Positions 39,228 to 51,404 of a DNA stretch of 64,000 bases are shown here, one piece after another. Numbering within the stretch: position 1 is the stretch's first letter; each line of letters starts with the position of its first letter. Source of the DNA: Rotaria sp. Silwood1 (taxonomy: Eukaryota > Rotifera > Eurotatoria > Philodinida > Philodinidae); assembly GCA_905250075.1 (NCBI GenBank), contig CAJNOP010000345.1:80199-144198 (forward strand), read 5' to 3'. The notes under the pieces were generated by a model. That model made no database searches, was not told the origin of the DNA, and was given only the letters and a program-made list of their open reading frames with translations. Both the position numbers and the translations under genes were made by a program.

Positions 39228-39643
39228 CGTAAGCATTCAGATAAAAAAGGAACTGTTCGGTATACTTGGACCTGTTGGAATCAAAGTTCACCGTGAAATG
39301 TATATGCCGATAACAACGATGATGAATATTGATATTGAACATGACCAGAAGAGACATCTGTGCAGACAGTTTCAAATCTTCTTCATGGTGACTAAATAAA
39401 AAACAGCGCTTTCAGTCTCTTAGAATCTTTCAATGTCTACAGTACGTAACTAGTTTGAAAGTGAACCAACAAGAAAATAAAGCAGAGTCGGAAATAGATC
39501 TTCGCGGGACGAACACACTCGCTACCAATCACTAAAAAGAAAAAGGAATTATCCTCTTGAGGGCATGGATGTGAGTCCTCTCGTCACTTACCCTTGGCTC
39601 TCACTGTGCTTGCGAGCATCAGTAATAGCACAATGGAGGACAT
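39228..39643 (-). CDS. Possible small secreted protein gene, partial model
   Basis: An ATG at 39643 opens with a classical signal peptide (MSSIVLLLMLASTVRAK) and is cut by a strong donor (ggtaagtg) after 52 bases. A strong acceptor (tttttatttag) near 39378 starts a coding-looking exon (HHEEDLKLSAQMSLLVMFNI, then NFDSNRSKYTEQFLFYLNAYG) that ends at another good donor at 39228. The phases of these two pieces do not match directly, so a small middle exon (perhaps at about 39531) or a lesion must intervene, and the 3' end was not found. No family recognised. It may be a decayed gene. Confidence 0.28.
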
Positions 39644-39899
39644 TTACTTTTCTTCAGATTGTTTTATTTGTATGTAATCGTTGAAAATTGCATTTTTATA
39701 TGTGACAAATAATGAGTGGATGGAATGAAAATTTTTCCTTCATTCGCTCTCACCTTTAATGGAGTATGTTTCGTGTAGATTAGAATGAAGTTCGCATTCA
39801 ATAAACGCATCTAGTCGTGATGCCTGTATATAAGCAATGTCTTTTTGACGATAGGTTGATACAGACAGTTGTCCGATTTATGACGATGCCAATGACATA

Positions 39900-41174
39900 A
39901 AAAGGTCAAATTGAATTGATGGCGATCCCATTCATAATCATCGTTGCCAAGCAATCCATCAGGTTTTATCGTATAAAGGTGATCAAGTATCCAATGTTAG
40001 TGTTTTTAAGTAAGATCAGTTCAATTGGCATAGTGAAGTTGTCAAACAGAAAATAAATCATGTTCATTCACTGGTCAATAATAAGGATTTGGTAATATTG
40101 TCGATGACCATATTTGACTACGCACAAAAAAGTACCAAGTTCTTGAACAAATGTTTTCGTACCACCAAGTAATTTAATAAGACGTGGCGTACTATGTGGT
40201 ATAAAAAATCGATAATGCCATACATCATCTTCAACATAACGATTATCGAATGGATTAAGTCGTTTGATTTCATTTGATGGACAAAAAAATTTGTCGACGG
40301 CTTTTCAAGCACAGAAAAATTTTGTTTTATTATCGAATGCATGTTCAAACCGTCGTGATCGATTATGATATTCTTGTGCTTCATCGATAAGACCTGCAGC
40401 ATACATGACATTACTGATCGTCCAGTCATCATAGGCATAGCTAACTGTAAGTGATGCCGAACGATGATCCATTTCATATGGCACGTATTGATATTTTATA
40501 TATGTAGGTGGATCAAAACAACTATCATGTGCTTGTACTTGATTGGCTACTTTTCTTAAGGCTTTGACAACTTGAATCGTATTGAGATGAATATCATGTT
40601 CATATTTTATGATTAAATCCCTCAATAAAATATCAGCATATGAACCAATCATACTATTTGTGTATTCCTTGACGAACGGCCATTTTGGTAAATCACCACA
40701 TTGCGCAACAAGGAGCATAACCGAACGAATAATATCATTGGCTCGTTGTGAATCATGAAAAAGAATAAAGAAAGGAATTTATGTTCGGTGAGCAATCCAT
40801 ATGAATCGATCTTTATAGATATGTTGCATATTATCAGGCTTAGTATGTATTTGATCGTCAAAACCTAAATAGATACCCTGCGACTAATTCCATGTAGTCG
40901 GATTCGACAGTGAATGAACAATCGCAGTGTTGAATTTGATTACAGCTTCATTGAATGTATGCATATCCGTATATTGATAACCAGCATAATGCTGAAATCT
41001 AATTGGGATATCGAATGCACCACTTGTAGCGGCATTGAGACGAAGTGCACCAAGAGGTAAACTACCTGCTTCATAATCAAAACTAACCGTTCCAATATAC
41101 AAGTTAAGCGGCGGAAAGGTAATGGTAGATACTCTTGCTAGTAGAAATACTAGAGTAGACCATCGTACGATCAT
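39900..41174 (-). pseudogene. Broken GH92 alpha-mannosidase
   Basis: GH92 enzymes are secreted calcium-dependent exo-alpha-mannosidases, mostly bacterial and fungal. Reading leftward from 41174 there is a signal-peptide-like start (MIVRWSTLVFLLARVSTITF), the GH92 N-terminus (YIGTVSFDYEAGSLPLGALR, FQHYAGYQYTDMHTF), then a jump to YLGFDDQIH, DLPKWPFVKEYTNSMIGSYAD, AYDDWTISNV, WHYRFFIPHSTPRLIKLLGG and, in another frame, ILDHLYTIKPDGLLGNDDYE. Damage is plain. Some 250 residues between the N-terminus and YLGFDD are missing. In-frame stops occur at 40884-40886 (TAG), 40779-40781 (TAA) and 40305-40307 (TGA, inside a short insertion that duplicates KFFC). The frame shifts between about 40080 and 39995. 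No functional protein can be made. The family call is firm from several ordered blocks. Confidence 0.85.
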
Positions 41175-41549
41175 ATTCGATGTTTTTAAATGAAATATAT
41201 TCAGATTTACTTGGATCAAATAATGAGAAAAACGACCAACTGACATTTTCAATGCAGCTGTCTTATTTCTTTCTTAAATAGAGACGTCTGATAAGACGCA
41301 CTAATCTAGCTAGAGGCATCCGAACACCATGAAAAAATGATGATAAAAAGCCTTCTAAAGCTGTGCGTGTGTGGGTGAGCAAATAAGTGATTGAATAGGA
41401 CACAATCTTTCACAGTCTTATCTATATCCTAATTTAGTTTATTTATCATTAGACATAGTTAATACTCATGCAAAATTGCTTTTTTAATTTGATTGTCTCA
41501 AAAAGTAAAAGAATGACAACACAAACGTATCCTTGATATAGTTATTTGC

Positions 41550-42310
41550 CATTGAAACTTGTCTGATTCATTTATAAGTGCGACTGGATTTTTTCAGATA
41601 TTTGGAGGCAAATACCAAAGTCCACTGAAATCTCATGGATTGAGCCATACAGAAGACTTCTCATATGGATCTGTAATGTCTGCCATGTGTGACGATATAA
41701 TCCGTCTATCGAGTACCTATGTGGTCATGGCTAATGCTCTTTGTCGGACTAATCGATTGAAAGATGATTTTGGGTCAACATGGCACAACATGTATGGCAT
41801 GTCGTCGATGGTCATTGCATGGCTAAGCGCAGATGCTAGTATTTCACTCTCATTTATCAAACATGACAATGATTCGAAAAAGTTTAATGCAAGTCTATAT
41901 GGACCACGATGGGCTTTGGATTATCCTCCACAGTAAAAGCGCCTACATCTTCTCTCATTTTCTTGATATGTCAAACGTCGGATAATACTGGACGGCTGAC
42001 CCAGTCGACCATATCAACCGTCTACAGCCGTTCAGTTTCCTCTCTGGTAAGCTTTCAACAAGATGTTGTCGACGTCGAGCTGGATTCATGCCACCGAAAT
42101 GATTAAAGGACATTGTCATTACATGTAGACCGAAATGAACTCGCTTTTCACTTAGAATGATGACGAAAATGATTCGACCAGATAGTGTTCCATAAACCAG
42201 AGATAGTCAGTAAACTCAGAACGAAAGAGTGTAGTCATCATTGTATCCTTATTGTTCATCAACGTTGACTCCTGATTGGTAGCTTCACAGCGTCATAATA
42301 GATCAAGTAG
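41550..42310 (-). pseudogene. Decayed coding remnant, family not recognised
   Basis: On the minus strand, coding-like pieces occur in order but in different frames and with stops: MNSAELLDLL, stop, RCEATNQESTLMNNKD, then SEFTDYLWFMEHYLVESF; next VMTMSFNHFGGMNPARRR and PERKLNGCRRLIWSTGSAVQ; next MREDVGAFTVEDNPKPIVV; last DDMPYMLCHVDPKSSFNRLV and MADITDPYEKSSVWL. Base composition is less AT-rich than the surroundings. The pattern fits a dead gene next to the GH92 pseudogene, but I cannot name the family. A plus-strand frame at 41559-41936 is probably its shadow. Confidence 0.35.
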
Positions 42311-43658
42311 TTCGGCACTGTTCATGCGGTAGTCGCTCACAGAGCGCTAGCGTAATACCAGATCGAAATTATTGATCAATAGACAGTGAATGTAATATAA
42401 GTCAATGTTTATCCTACGTAATTTATAGCTTTCAAACAGAACGTTTCTCGTGGCGAAATACAAACAAAAAATAAAAGCAACACAAGAAGCTGATGCCTTG
42501 AAAGTAAAGCGAAACTGAAGGCAATATGTGTTTGTTCGTCAAAATATAAGCCGATTCTTTGAATGGGCACGTAAGAAATCTTGTCAATTCAGCTCGTATT
42601 ATTTTTGAGAATAGCTCACAAAAGTCTGCGAAACAGCCAAGCAATGAACGAAAAAAAAGAAAAACAGACACATATGTGAAATCAAAATGTGAAGGCATAT
42701 GACATATCTGTAACATTCTATCCCCCCAATGCAAATGTGAGTCTACGTACGATGCAAGATAAGGCATAAAGTATCAGCATATTGGAACAGATTGATCAAT
42801 TAGAACACGAGAATGTAAGTGTGTATGAAGGGAAGCCCACTCATACATATACCTTCATGCAATTGGAAGATGGAATTAATTCTATCTTTCTTTCTCATCG
42901 ACTTTCGCTATCAGCTGGTGAAAATTAAAATTAACTCTTCTATTACGAGGAATCGCCAATGAAGATGTCCATTTATTTATATATCAATGAGCACTTGCAA
43001 TTCATAATGGAAAACCTAGTTATCTTTAGTTAGTTTTCATTAATAATGGAAAAGCTAGTTTGTAATGCCCGAAAAGGTTGTTTTCGCACAGCTGATAAAC
43101 ATGTTTTGTTATTGATCCAACAAGTATAAATAATGAATTAAGAAAGAATGCATTTTGAGATTTATTTTGAATTTAGATGTACGATTAGTCGAATTTGAAG
43201 AATGTTCCTCAAATATAAAGTCGGATGATCTTCAAAATGAAAGAAAACTTAGCTTTTGAAAAGTTAGAATCAAACAAATCATGAGTAAAATTTTCTGTTT
43301 TATTTTTTATTCAATAAGTTTTTGGCTTAAATATCACCTAGATCAAGAGACACGTGCCAATTGCGTCAGAAAAATACTAAAAATCGATGGAACTTATGAA
43401 GACTATTCCGAACCAAAAAGGAAAAGTCTAAAGACTTGAGTGTCGTGTGTCTGAAAAAATACTCATATCCATCGAAATCTATATCCCAAAGCAGATAGGC
43501 TAACGATTTCTTTATGAATAGTTTAGAAAATTCGACTTGATTCTTAAGCACTATAGCTTGAAAAGCTCTTGTTTATTTCCTAGATAATTGCGATTCTTAT
43601 CCGACCGTTTCCTGATTAAATCGAATAAGTACAACATACTATGTCAAGTAGATCATAT
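42311..43658. other. Intergenic, no gene seen
   Basis: About 1.3 kb between the decayed stretch and the protease gene. A short direct repeat (ataatggaaaa, then ctagtt) occurs twice near 43006-43065. No coding exon was recognised. Confidence 0.45.
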
Positions 43659-44444
43659 TTATACACTTTCTTTAAGCCTGGAAAATGATGACGGTGCTGA
43701 CTGAGATGTTGGATATTTTTGGGTATAAGAACGTGAAGTTTGTCTTCGGACGTACCCATGTATATAATACATTGAGAAAATGATAAAATCATAGAATGCA
43801 TGCGACAAAATGGCTGCAGGCAATCCATAATTCATCATAATCCAAAATTCAAAAAATCCAATATACCATGAATTCAAACAACCAAATAATCCAAGATATA
43901 CATGCTGATCACGAAAAGCTGCGTTTGTTATAATAGCACTGGATCCGATTGACCAATGAGCCTGATCATATAATAACCATCCTAATCTTTTAAAGAAAAT
44001 CAAGTTTATCAAATGTGCTTCATAATTTATATAGAACCAGCGACATAATCCAACGAGACAAAAATTCGTTATTTTACATGCTATAATATTCGAATAAAAA
44101 TACAGCCATCGATATAAAATTTCTTCAATTACACCGATTAATAAAGAATCAATCAAACATTTGAATAATGTTGATCCTTCATTTGCATATTCGGCGTAAT
44201 TAATAGTTTTCTCTAATGTATTTTGATTGTTTAATAGGAGAAATAATGTAGTAGCAACAAAACCCCAAAAAAATATTGGCCATGATTGGCAGAGACCATC
44301 AATGATGCCTTCATAGTGCCAATAATAAAATAATGGCAATTCAGTAGCTGTAGGAAACAGAAAACTAATAATCAGCAATGTGAATAACATTATTCCAATA
44401 TAAAAAAGAAGAATCACACCTGGTATGTATCGTGACAGGTCCAT
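43659..44444 (-). CDS. CPBP-family intramembrane metalloprotease
   Basis: Intronless 261-residue multi-spanning membrane protein with about six to eight hydrophobic helices. The CPBP (CAAX protease / bacteriocin-processing, also called Abi) motifs are in order: EExxxR at 107-112 (EEILYR), FxxxH at 177-181 (FRDQH), and the last conserved His215 in AILSHAFYDF. In known members these Glu and His residues hold the catalytic metal and water inside the membrane. The architecture is closer to bacterial CPBP proteins than to the eukaryotic prenyl protease RCE1, which suggests a transferred gene (inference). The C-terminal tail is Ser/Arg-rich and soluble. The substrate cannot be told. Start chosen at the Met before the first hydrophobic helix (MDLSRYIPGVILLF). 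Base use is AT-rich like the host. Confidence 0.8.
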   Translation of the reverse strand: MDLSRYIPGVILLFYIGIMLFTLLIISFLFPTATELPLFYYWHYEGIIDGLCQSWPIFFWGFVATTLFLLLNNQNTLEKTINYAEYANEGSTLFKCLIDSLLIGVIEEILYRWLYFYSNIIACKITNFCLVGLCRWFYINYEAHLINLIFFKRLGWLLYDQAHWSIGSSAIITNAAFRDQHVYLGLFGCLNSWYIGFFEFWIMMNYGLPAAILSHAFYDFIIFSMYYIHGYVRRQTSRSYTQKYPTSQSAPSSFSRLKESV

Positions 44445-47400
44445 TTGCTTTAATCAAGTTAAATTTAATTGATTATCTTTTTGATAGTCAATAATAAAGT
44501 AATAAATTTTGAAACTGGAAATATTAGAAAACAAAAAGTCACTTGGTATGGAAATATCAATAGATAATAATTATCTGTTAAAAGCCTCTAAAAGTTAATT
44601 TTTTTGGGTATCGCTGAGAATGTGAGTGTCACCGTTGATATAACTCTTTATGTACATCCAGATATACCTACACACACCCACATGCATATTCTTTTTAACA
44701 TTTTCTCTTTCTATTATAATCTATTGGGAACGATCGTTCTCATTTACCATCTTCTGTTGTGATTCTTAAGAAGAATACAACAAAGAATAAGAAAAATTTA
44801 TGTCTCACCCTGTAAATGAAAATGAAAAAATCAAGTACTCTTACAGTTAGTTCGAAACGTGTATGTTTAAAAATGACACGTCAACACTGTCTTCATGATA
44901 GCTGAATGTTAGATCAGTATAAAATCGTATTATAGAGTGTTCCTCTTATAGCGTGGATTCTTGGTGGTCTCTCTTTTGTTACTGTATGTCATGTTCTCTA
45001 AATATTCTGTGTGAACGTTTATGTGATTGGTGACTTTCTTCATATTTCTTTTTCTTTTCGTTCATGACCGTTGGATGTCTGCTCACTGACATACAAAGAT
45101 GCATGAATAGAGCGAAAGATTTACTTGAAGTTCGAGCATAACCAAATAATGCAGAGATTTTCGTTACTAAAATTATGGCATTTGATTAATGAAAAAATTA
45201 GAATAACTTAAAAGAAACTAAACACTATGTAGCACTTTTTTTTGGCAATGCAAGTAATGAAAATGACCAACGAAATTTCGTATCATTCTTTGTGTATATA
45301 AAGTAATTCGAGTAGAATGAAAAATTTTCGAAAACCTTCGTAAAATGTTCTGTGCCTTATACATACCTGCGCGTGGTAGTACGAAATAGTTATTTATATG
45401 AATACTGATTCGTTGAAAACACATAGAAAGAACTTTTAGAATGTTGTCTTTGCCACGAATCAACTTTTGTTGAAGTCTAGATCAATCTAAGAATTTTTAG
45501 AGTTCGCTAGTGTTCTGAATCGATTTTTAATTTTTCTTAGCAAGCTACGGCCAAAAGAAAAAAGAAAAATATTTAAGCTTAGGCTTCTTAAGTAGTATTT
45601 TTTTTTATCCATATATAATTGTCTTCGATTTTAGTGAGAGTCAGATATGCTATGTAAGTATAAACATATAATATGCTGTTAAATGATGAAAAGTTATTTT
45701 CCAGTCCAAAAAATGAAGAATGTTTTAGCTTATGTATTTCCTGTGGTCTAATAATGACTGATTTCGTTTAGAACTTACCACTCCAAAAATTCAAAATTTC
45801 ACTTCATTTCTTCATTAAAATACTTTCGAAAATCATTTTCTCATGTCGATGCAGAAGTGATCGGTAGATACATTACATTATGAATAAGTGAGAATGAATA
45901 CTCTGTCGACAAAAAAGCATCTGTATCCTTACCTGTTTATACTTCTACTGAATTAGTATCATCATACATATCATGCGTATATACTGGTTTTTTGTGCGCA
46001 TCGCTTTCCAACTACCATCGTCATCATCATCAGATATAATACTTCCTTTTTCCAACCAAATATGTACGCTTTCGTATTTTTTTTTCTGTCATTTACCTTT
46101 CTCTATTCATATTGCGTTCTTTTTTTGTGACGGTATAGTACGTATGCTTTTTTTTTCGTTTCTAACAGAGAGGTTAAGTTTGCCCATTGCAAAGAACCGT
46201 GAGGATACTAATATCATTTCTGTAGCTTTACAAAACAAGCAAGTGAATCGTTTAATATAATCAGAAGTACAATGAAAGAAAGAATACACTTAATATAAAG
46301 ATAGCTTGTAAAAATACCAAAATGATACATAATAAATTCTCTACCAATCATTACTTATGATAATTTGAATAACAATAAGTAAAATGAGAAAAATGTAACA
46401 ATATAAGAGTCTTACGCAGGCATTTCATCTTAGTATATTTCATGTTTTTACTTAGAACAAAAAAATCTTGGTCGAATAAAAATGAATTACAAGGTAATAG
46501 CAGCTTTCATACAAGGCTTGATCTTCTTTCTTGATCTACACTTTTGTACTTTTACTTCGTAAGAGCTAAATTCAGGAAACACCCATTCAAGAAAAACAGA
46601 TATGGTTTCTGTTGGATGAGATCTGCAATGACCGAGGAATTGTTACGAACAATTCTAGTAAATAGATTTGTAAAATGAATATGTGTTAGTAGTTCTATCG
46701 ATTATTAGTCCACAGGTTAGTTATTTCGTTATTTTAGCATCGTACCATCTGTGTAAAATGTGAAATGTTTCTCGACTTAATGCTTTCAGTTGTTTCTTTT
46801 TAGTGTTAGATAAGATTGAATATTATATTCAAAATAGATTGATAGTGTAGACTAATATGAGTGAAAATAACAGCCATTGTGCTGTTGGAGAAAAAGAATC
46901 GATAAAAGAAATTTAATAATAAGTGGAAATTATGTATTGTATTTTACAGAACGATACTGATTGTATATGAAAATAATATTTTTCCAATACTTCCCGTGTT
47001 GGAATTGATTTCTGTATGTGATTCTCAGTTATGAATCAATCTTAGTGCATCAATACTTTAAAAAATGTCGTCGTCTACATTTTGCTAATAAAACTAAACT
47101 TTCTCCCGAACGGAGAAAGATTTTCCCAGGAAGAAGTGAAACGCTGAAAATGCCGTTTAAACTGTCATAATCACCCGTTCTGTTAGGAAGCGGTGATAAA
47201 CGGCAAGAAAAAAAGTGATCATCACTTTTCTTCCCGTTTTTACGTCTAGTCACCGTTTTCAAGCGTTATTCACATTAAATAGTCTCTGAAACGGTTAAAT
47301 AAGTCATTTTCTTCTTCGTAAAAGATAGTGAGAAATGTTTATGATCATCTTTCCCAACGAAAACAGCTGTACATGCTCAAAGTAGATTAATCTTTTTTTT

Positions 47401-48556
47401 GGGACTGTTTTCCATAATTATTTATATTCTCGTGAATTTGTGTTTTTTATTGTTTCACAGTACGCGTGAAAGACATTTAGTCCGTTTGGAGCTTTCATTT
47501 ATCTTTTGATCTGCTGAATTACTTCAAAAAAGTATTCGCTGTAGATTTAATTATGTGAAAAAGAGTTCCTTTGATTAAAGTAAGAATCCGCATAACATTG
47601 ACATCATATGAATCAAAATCATGTGTTGGTGCGAACATTAGAATATTGAAAAAATACAGGATGATTTTATTGATTTAAAGTCTCAATTTTCACATTGAAA
47701 TCCTAATTTTTTGATTATGTTCAAAGTTCGAAACGTACGATAAATTATAAGTTCCTAATATTCTCAAACATAAAATTGCTGCATTAGAGTTTTCATCACA
47801 AATTATCAACTCATCAGTATATGAGCTAATTGAAACTCGTTTTATGACAAGTAATACAACATTATTAATTATGAGCTACATAATCCAATTAGAAACTCTA
47901 GCCAAGTCAAAGAAGAGTAATATTTCAGTTAATATATATTCGACAAATGTATGTGGCATAAACAGAACGGATTTCATATGCTTAGTAATTGATTGTTAGT
48001 CTTAATCAAATTGGAGAGATAGAAAAGCAAAGGGAGGAAAAGAAAAATTTAAGTCAAGAAGTAAAAGAAAAAAAGACAGCGAGGAGGAAGGAAAAAAGAG
48101 AAAATAAATTGGTCCAACACATTCATTCATTCATTCATTCGATGAAGATTGCTCAATAAGTAAACATCACTTCTGCGAGCGATGTGAATGCACACAAAGA
48201 TAAGATATATGAATGATATCTGAATTTAATCAAAACTACTATTCAGATTACGAAGAAATTCACATATTTACTGTATACGAATTATGAATAAGGATTTTCA
48301 TTGACCGTTGGTCGGGCTTAGAAAACATGAGCAAAAAGATTCAGATAACTCTAATAGAAGAAGTCTTCAGAATTGAACGATGTAAAGGATTTAGTTTCAC
48401 CTTACGTTCTGCGTTTATTTTTGCTTTGTCTTAGGATAGTATTTGTGGAAAACTTTCTTGTACATTCCATCGAGATAGTTGACAAAATACGATATTCGTA
48501 GAAAAAATATATAATATAGAACTTATTTGTCATTTGGTAGCACCACATTCCATAAT
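44445..48556. other. Gene-poor intergenic region
   Basis: About 4 kb without a supported gene. It holds an imperfect hairpin near 47092-47275 with a perfect centre (aaaagtgatcatcactttt), and a cattcattcattc run at about 48119-48139. Open frames are short and rich in Phe, Leu and Lys as expected by chance in AT-rich DNA. Confidence 0.45.
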
Positions 48557-48955
48557 AAAATCATTAGTGACACTAAGCTGCTATTTAACATTTTTTTTCA
48601 ACTGATTTATTAAGATCAATCAGTGTGACGTTTCGTTCTAACTAAGAACATTATTAAACACAAATAAATAGACAGAAGAAGAATATATATAAGAGTAAAA
48701 TAATGTCATCGTTTTTTATTCTATTGTTTTAAACATTCCAATGCAGACGGATCAATTTTACTCCCCCGCGTATTGAAATGTTTAAAACAATAGAATAAAA
48801 AACGAAGACATTATTTTACTCTTATATATATTCTTCTTCTGTATATTTATTTGTGTTTGATAATGTTCTTAGTTAGAACGAAACGTCACACTGATTGATC
48901 TTAATAAATTAGTTGAAAAAACAATGTTAAATAGCTTAGTTTCATTAATGATTTC
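48557..48955. repeat. Large foldback palindrome 1
   Basis: Two arms of about 190 bases (48557-48744 and 48768-48955) are near-perfect reverse complements around a spacer of about 24 bases. Easily checked blocks are gtgtgacgtttcgttctaac (left, near 48624) and its complement near 48873, and attctattgttttaaacatt near the centre. No coding capacity. It fits a foldback or MITE element, or a palindrome formed during break repair. Confidence 0.85.
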
Positions 48956-49699
48956 ATTTTAGAGCTTGTTATTTTACTGAGTTCGTCGTCGATTGAAACT
49001 TACGCGAAGAAACTTTAATTTTTTATGTCTTATACCATAAAAAGAATATAATGCTGAGTATATATTCCGTTTTCAGTATAAATCTTAAAAGAACAACTAG
49101 ATGATAAATAGGCGTAAGTCATAAAGATTACAGTAATCAAATAAAAAACTTAGCTACTCTATTAACTTTTGTTGCAATAAATTACTTTTTATCTACGACA
49201 GATGACTGTTAAAGAATGAGAAAAAAAATAGTCTCAACAATGAATAAATTTTAGAAGTACGTCAATAGTGTTGCTGTTCAATATTTTGTTTTGATAAAAT
49301 ATACCAAAAAATTGGCATAATTTTATCTATGGTATTTTTCCCCTAGAATTTTTCGTTTGTCGTATCAATTCATTGATTCTTCTTAAAAATCTAAGTTTCA
49401 CTATCACATACATATCTGATACTAATAAACTAATTTAGATTCTTCTTTCATTATTCATCGAAATTATTATAAATCACAACTTTGTAACTAATTATATATT
49501 TCTCCATAGGTATTAGCACAAACTAGACTTGAGAATTCATAACGAAAACTTGAGAAGATTTCGATACAATAGTTATCAGATGTAAGACAAACGCATCATC
49601 CTTAAGCGATTGACAAATTTCTAATTACCTACGAAGAGTATAGAAAAAAAACTTTAAAAAACGATCGATGTGTCAGAAAGAGTGTAGTCAGATTTTTGT

Positions 49700-50016
49700 A
49701 ATATCTAAACGCATTCTAATGAGTAGGTCTCATTTTGTTTTCGAAAAAGCAGAAGTTAAATATTCAACAAGTTAAAATATTTATTTAACGAAATGAAAGT
49801 TTATGCATCGTTAAAACATAAGGCATGAGTAGAAGTCTTTTGAACAAATATCAAAACAAAAATAAAAGTTTGTAGAAAAGACTTCTACTCATGTCTTATA
49901 TTATATAGATACCGAACTTTCATTTCTTTAAATAAATATTTTAACTTGTTAAAGATTTAACTTATGCTTTTCGAAAACAAAATGAGACCTGCCCATTGGA
50001 ATGTATTGAGATATTG
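49700..50016. repeat. Large foldback palindrome 2
   Basis: Arms of about 150 bases (49700-49848 and 49867-50016) are reverse complements with scattered mismatches around a spacer of about 20 bases. Matching blocks include aggtctcattttgttttcga with its complement near 49972, and gagtagaagtctttt with its complement near 49878. Sequence differs from palindrome 1. Non-coding. Confidence 0.82.
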
Positions 50017-50440
50017 AGAAAAAGAACGAATGTGTATTGTCCATCATCAAATTAATAAAATTAGATGAATGGACAAGTTACCAGCAAGACGAAGATAATT
50101 CTTGAATATTAAACCTTTTTTTCAAGTAAAGAATCGTTTACGACAAATGAAATAATGAAAAATTATGGTTTTAACGTCAACGAATCACTATTTATGACAT
50201 TTACAATTCGAAGTTTAAACGACAAGAACATAATATTACTTTATGACATACAAAATCGTTCTTTGTGATAAACGCGTAATTTGGTCAGTATATCATCGTT
50301 TAAACAATGTGACATTAAGCATAGTTTTAACGGCAGAACAGCGTTTCCTCAACTAACTGGGTTTGCTTGATTTTTTTAAGATTTAACTCAGCGATACAAG
50401 TTTCAGAAAGAGTCAAACTTTGTAGCAAACGGTTCAGTTT

Positions 50441-50872
50441 TGGGTGTGGGTATGAGTGTGAGATGGGTGTGGGTAGGTTTGTATAGCACTTCTTTGGCTA
50501 CATCCACACTCTGAAAAAAAATGGTACCGTAAAAAACCTTTTCTGCAACGAAATCGAAACTTTTTTAAAGGTTTTGTAAAAACCCAAGGTAAGTGCAAAA
50601 TAATTGTCAAAACTCTAAGTACATTTTTTGAAGATTTCAAAAGTATCATATTAAACCTCAAAAGTGTTTCGATTTCGTTGCAAAATTCGAAATCTTTATT
50701 AAGTTCCGTACGATGTACGAAACTTGTTTTAGTTTCGAATTTTGTACGGAACCATTTTTAAGTTCCGTAGAGCTCACGAAACTATCTTTGGTTTCGTATG
50801 GTACCTTATGTTTTTTTAGAGCACGTACACGCACAACCACTCACACACACCCCACACCCGTACTATCGCACC
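50441..50872. repeat. Telomere-like G-rich motifs in inverted orientation
   Basis: At 50441-50480 the plus strand reads tgggtgtgggt, gagtgtgag and gggtgtgggtag. At 50832-50872 it reads the complementary type (ccactcacacacaccccaca, then cccgt). The unit resembles TGTGGG, the telomere repeat reported for bdelloid rotifers, but degenerate. The two blocks point at each other and enclose the GTTTCGTA element at 50508-50822. Interstitial telomere-like DNA is the simplest reading; a mobile hairpin family with G-rich ends is the alternative. Confidence 0.6.
50508..50822. repeat. GTTTCGTA/TACGAAAC palindromic-unit element, copy A
   Basis: Composed of several roughly 40-50 base units in which gttccgta..tacgaaac or gtttcgta..ggtacc pairs alternate. 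The outer ends are inverted (ctctgaaaaaaa then ggtaccgta on the left; tatggtacc then ttttttagag on the right). Related copies lie at 51405-51710 and 54470-54845. Non-coding. Confidence 0.6.
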
Positions 50873-51404
50873 CAATTGCAGCGAATTCTGCGTAAGTTTA
50901 ATTTTGCCTGTGACACGTACATCGTCAAGATTCACACCATGAGGCAGAAGTTATATAGACAAGACAAAAAAGAAGGCACGTGAAGTGCAACGAATATTAC
51001 TGAGTCGCTTCATAGTATGATGAAAAAACATCGAAGTAACGATGTTTTTTTTTGCTCTTCCTATCACAAACTTCAATGATTAGATAGCAATCTAATGAAA
51101 AATGAAAAATAAATAACGAATGATGCTCTTCTTGCGAAACTCAGCGAAGGAGAGAGTATGTCTCATACATTGTCATTAAAGTTTTTTCACGAACGAGAGC
51201 AAAAGAAAAAGTTGCAAAAAATATCAATACAAATAATGATGCTGTTGTTTTTTTCTATTCATTCGATCAGACGTCCCTACCATATAAATATTTTTCCTCT
51301 ATCTCTTGTTTTACACCATAATATTTTCAACAAAAACCAGGTAGGACTCGCCCTTGATGGTCAATAAAAAGCAGAACATTTTGCGTAGTAGATAAAAAAG
51401 AAAC

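Noticed and set aside
41559-41936. 125-residue plus-strand frame with even composition
   Set aside because: No family recognised, and the minus strand has several ordered coding-like pieces over the same bases, so it is more likely a shadow.
48119-48139. cattcattcattc run as a possible CRISPR or regulatory array
   Set aside because: Simple tetranucleotide microsatellite with no spacers.
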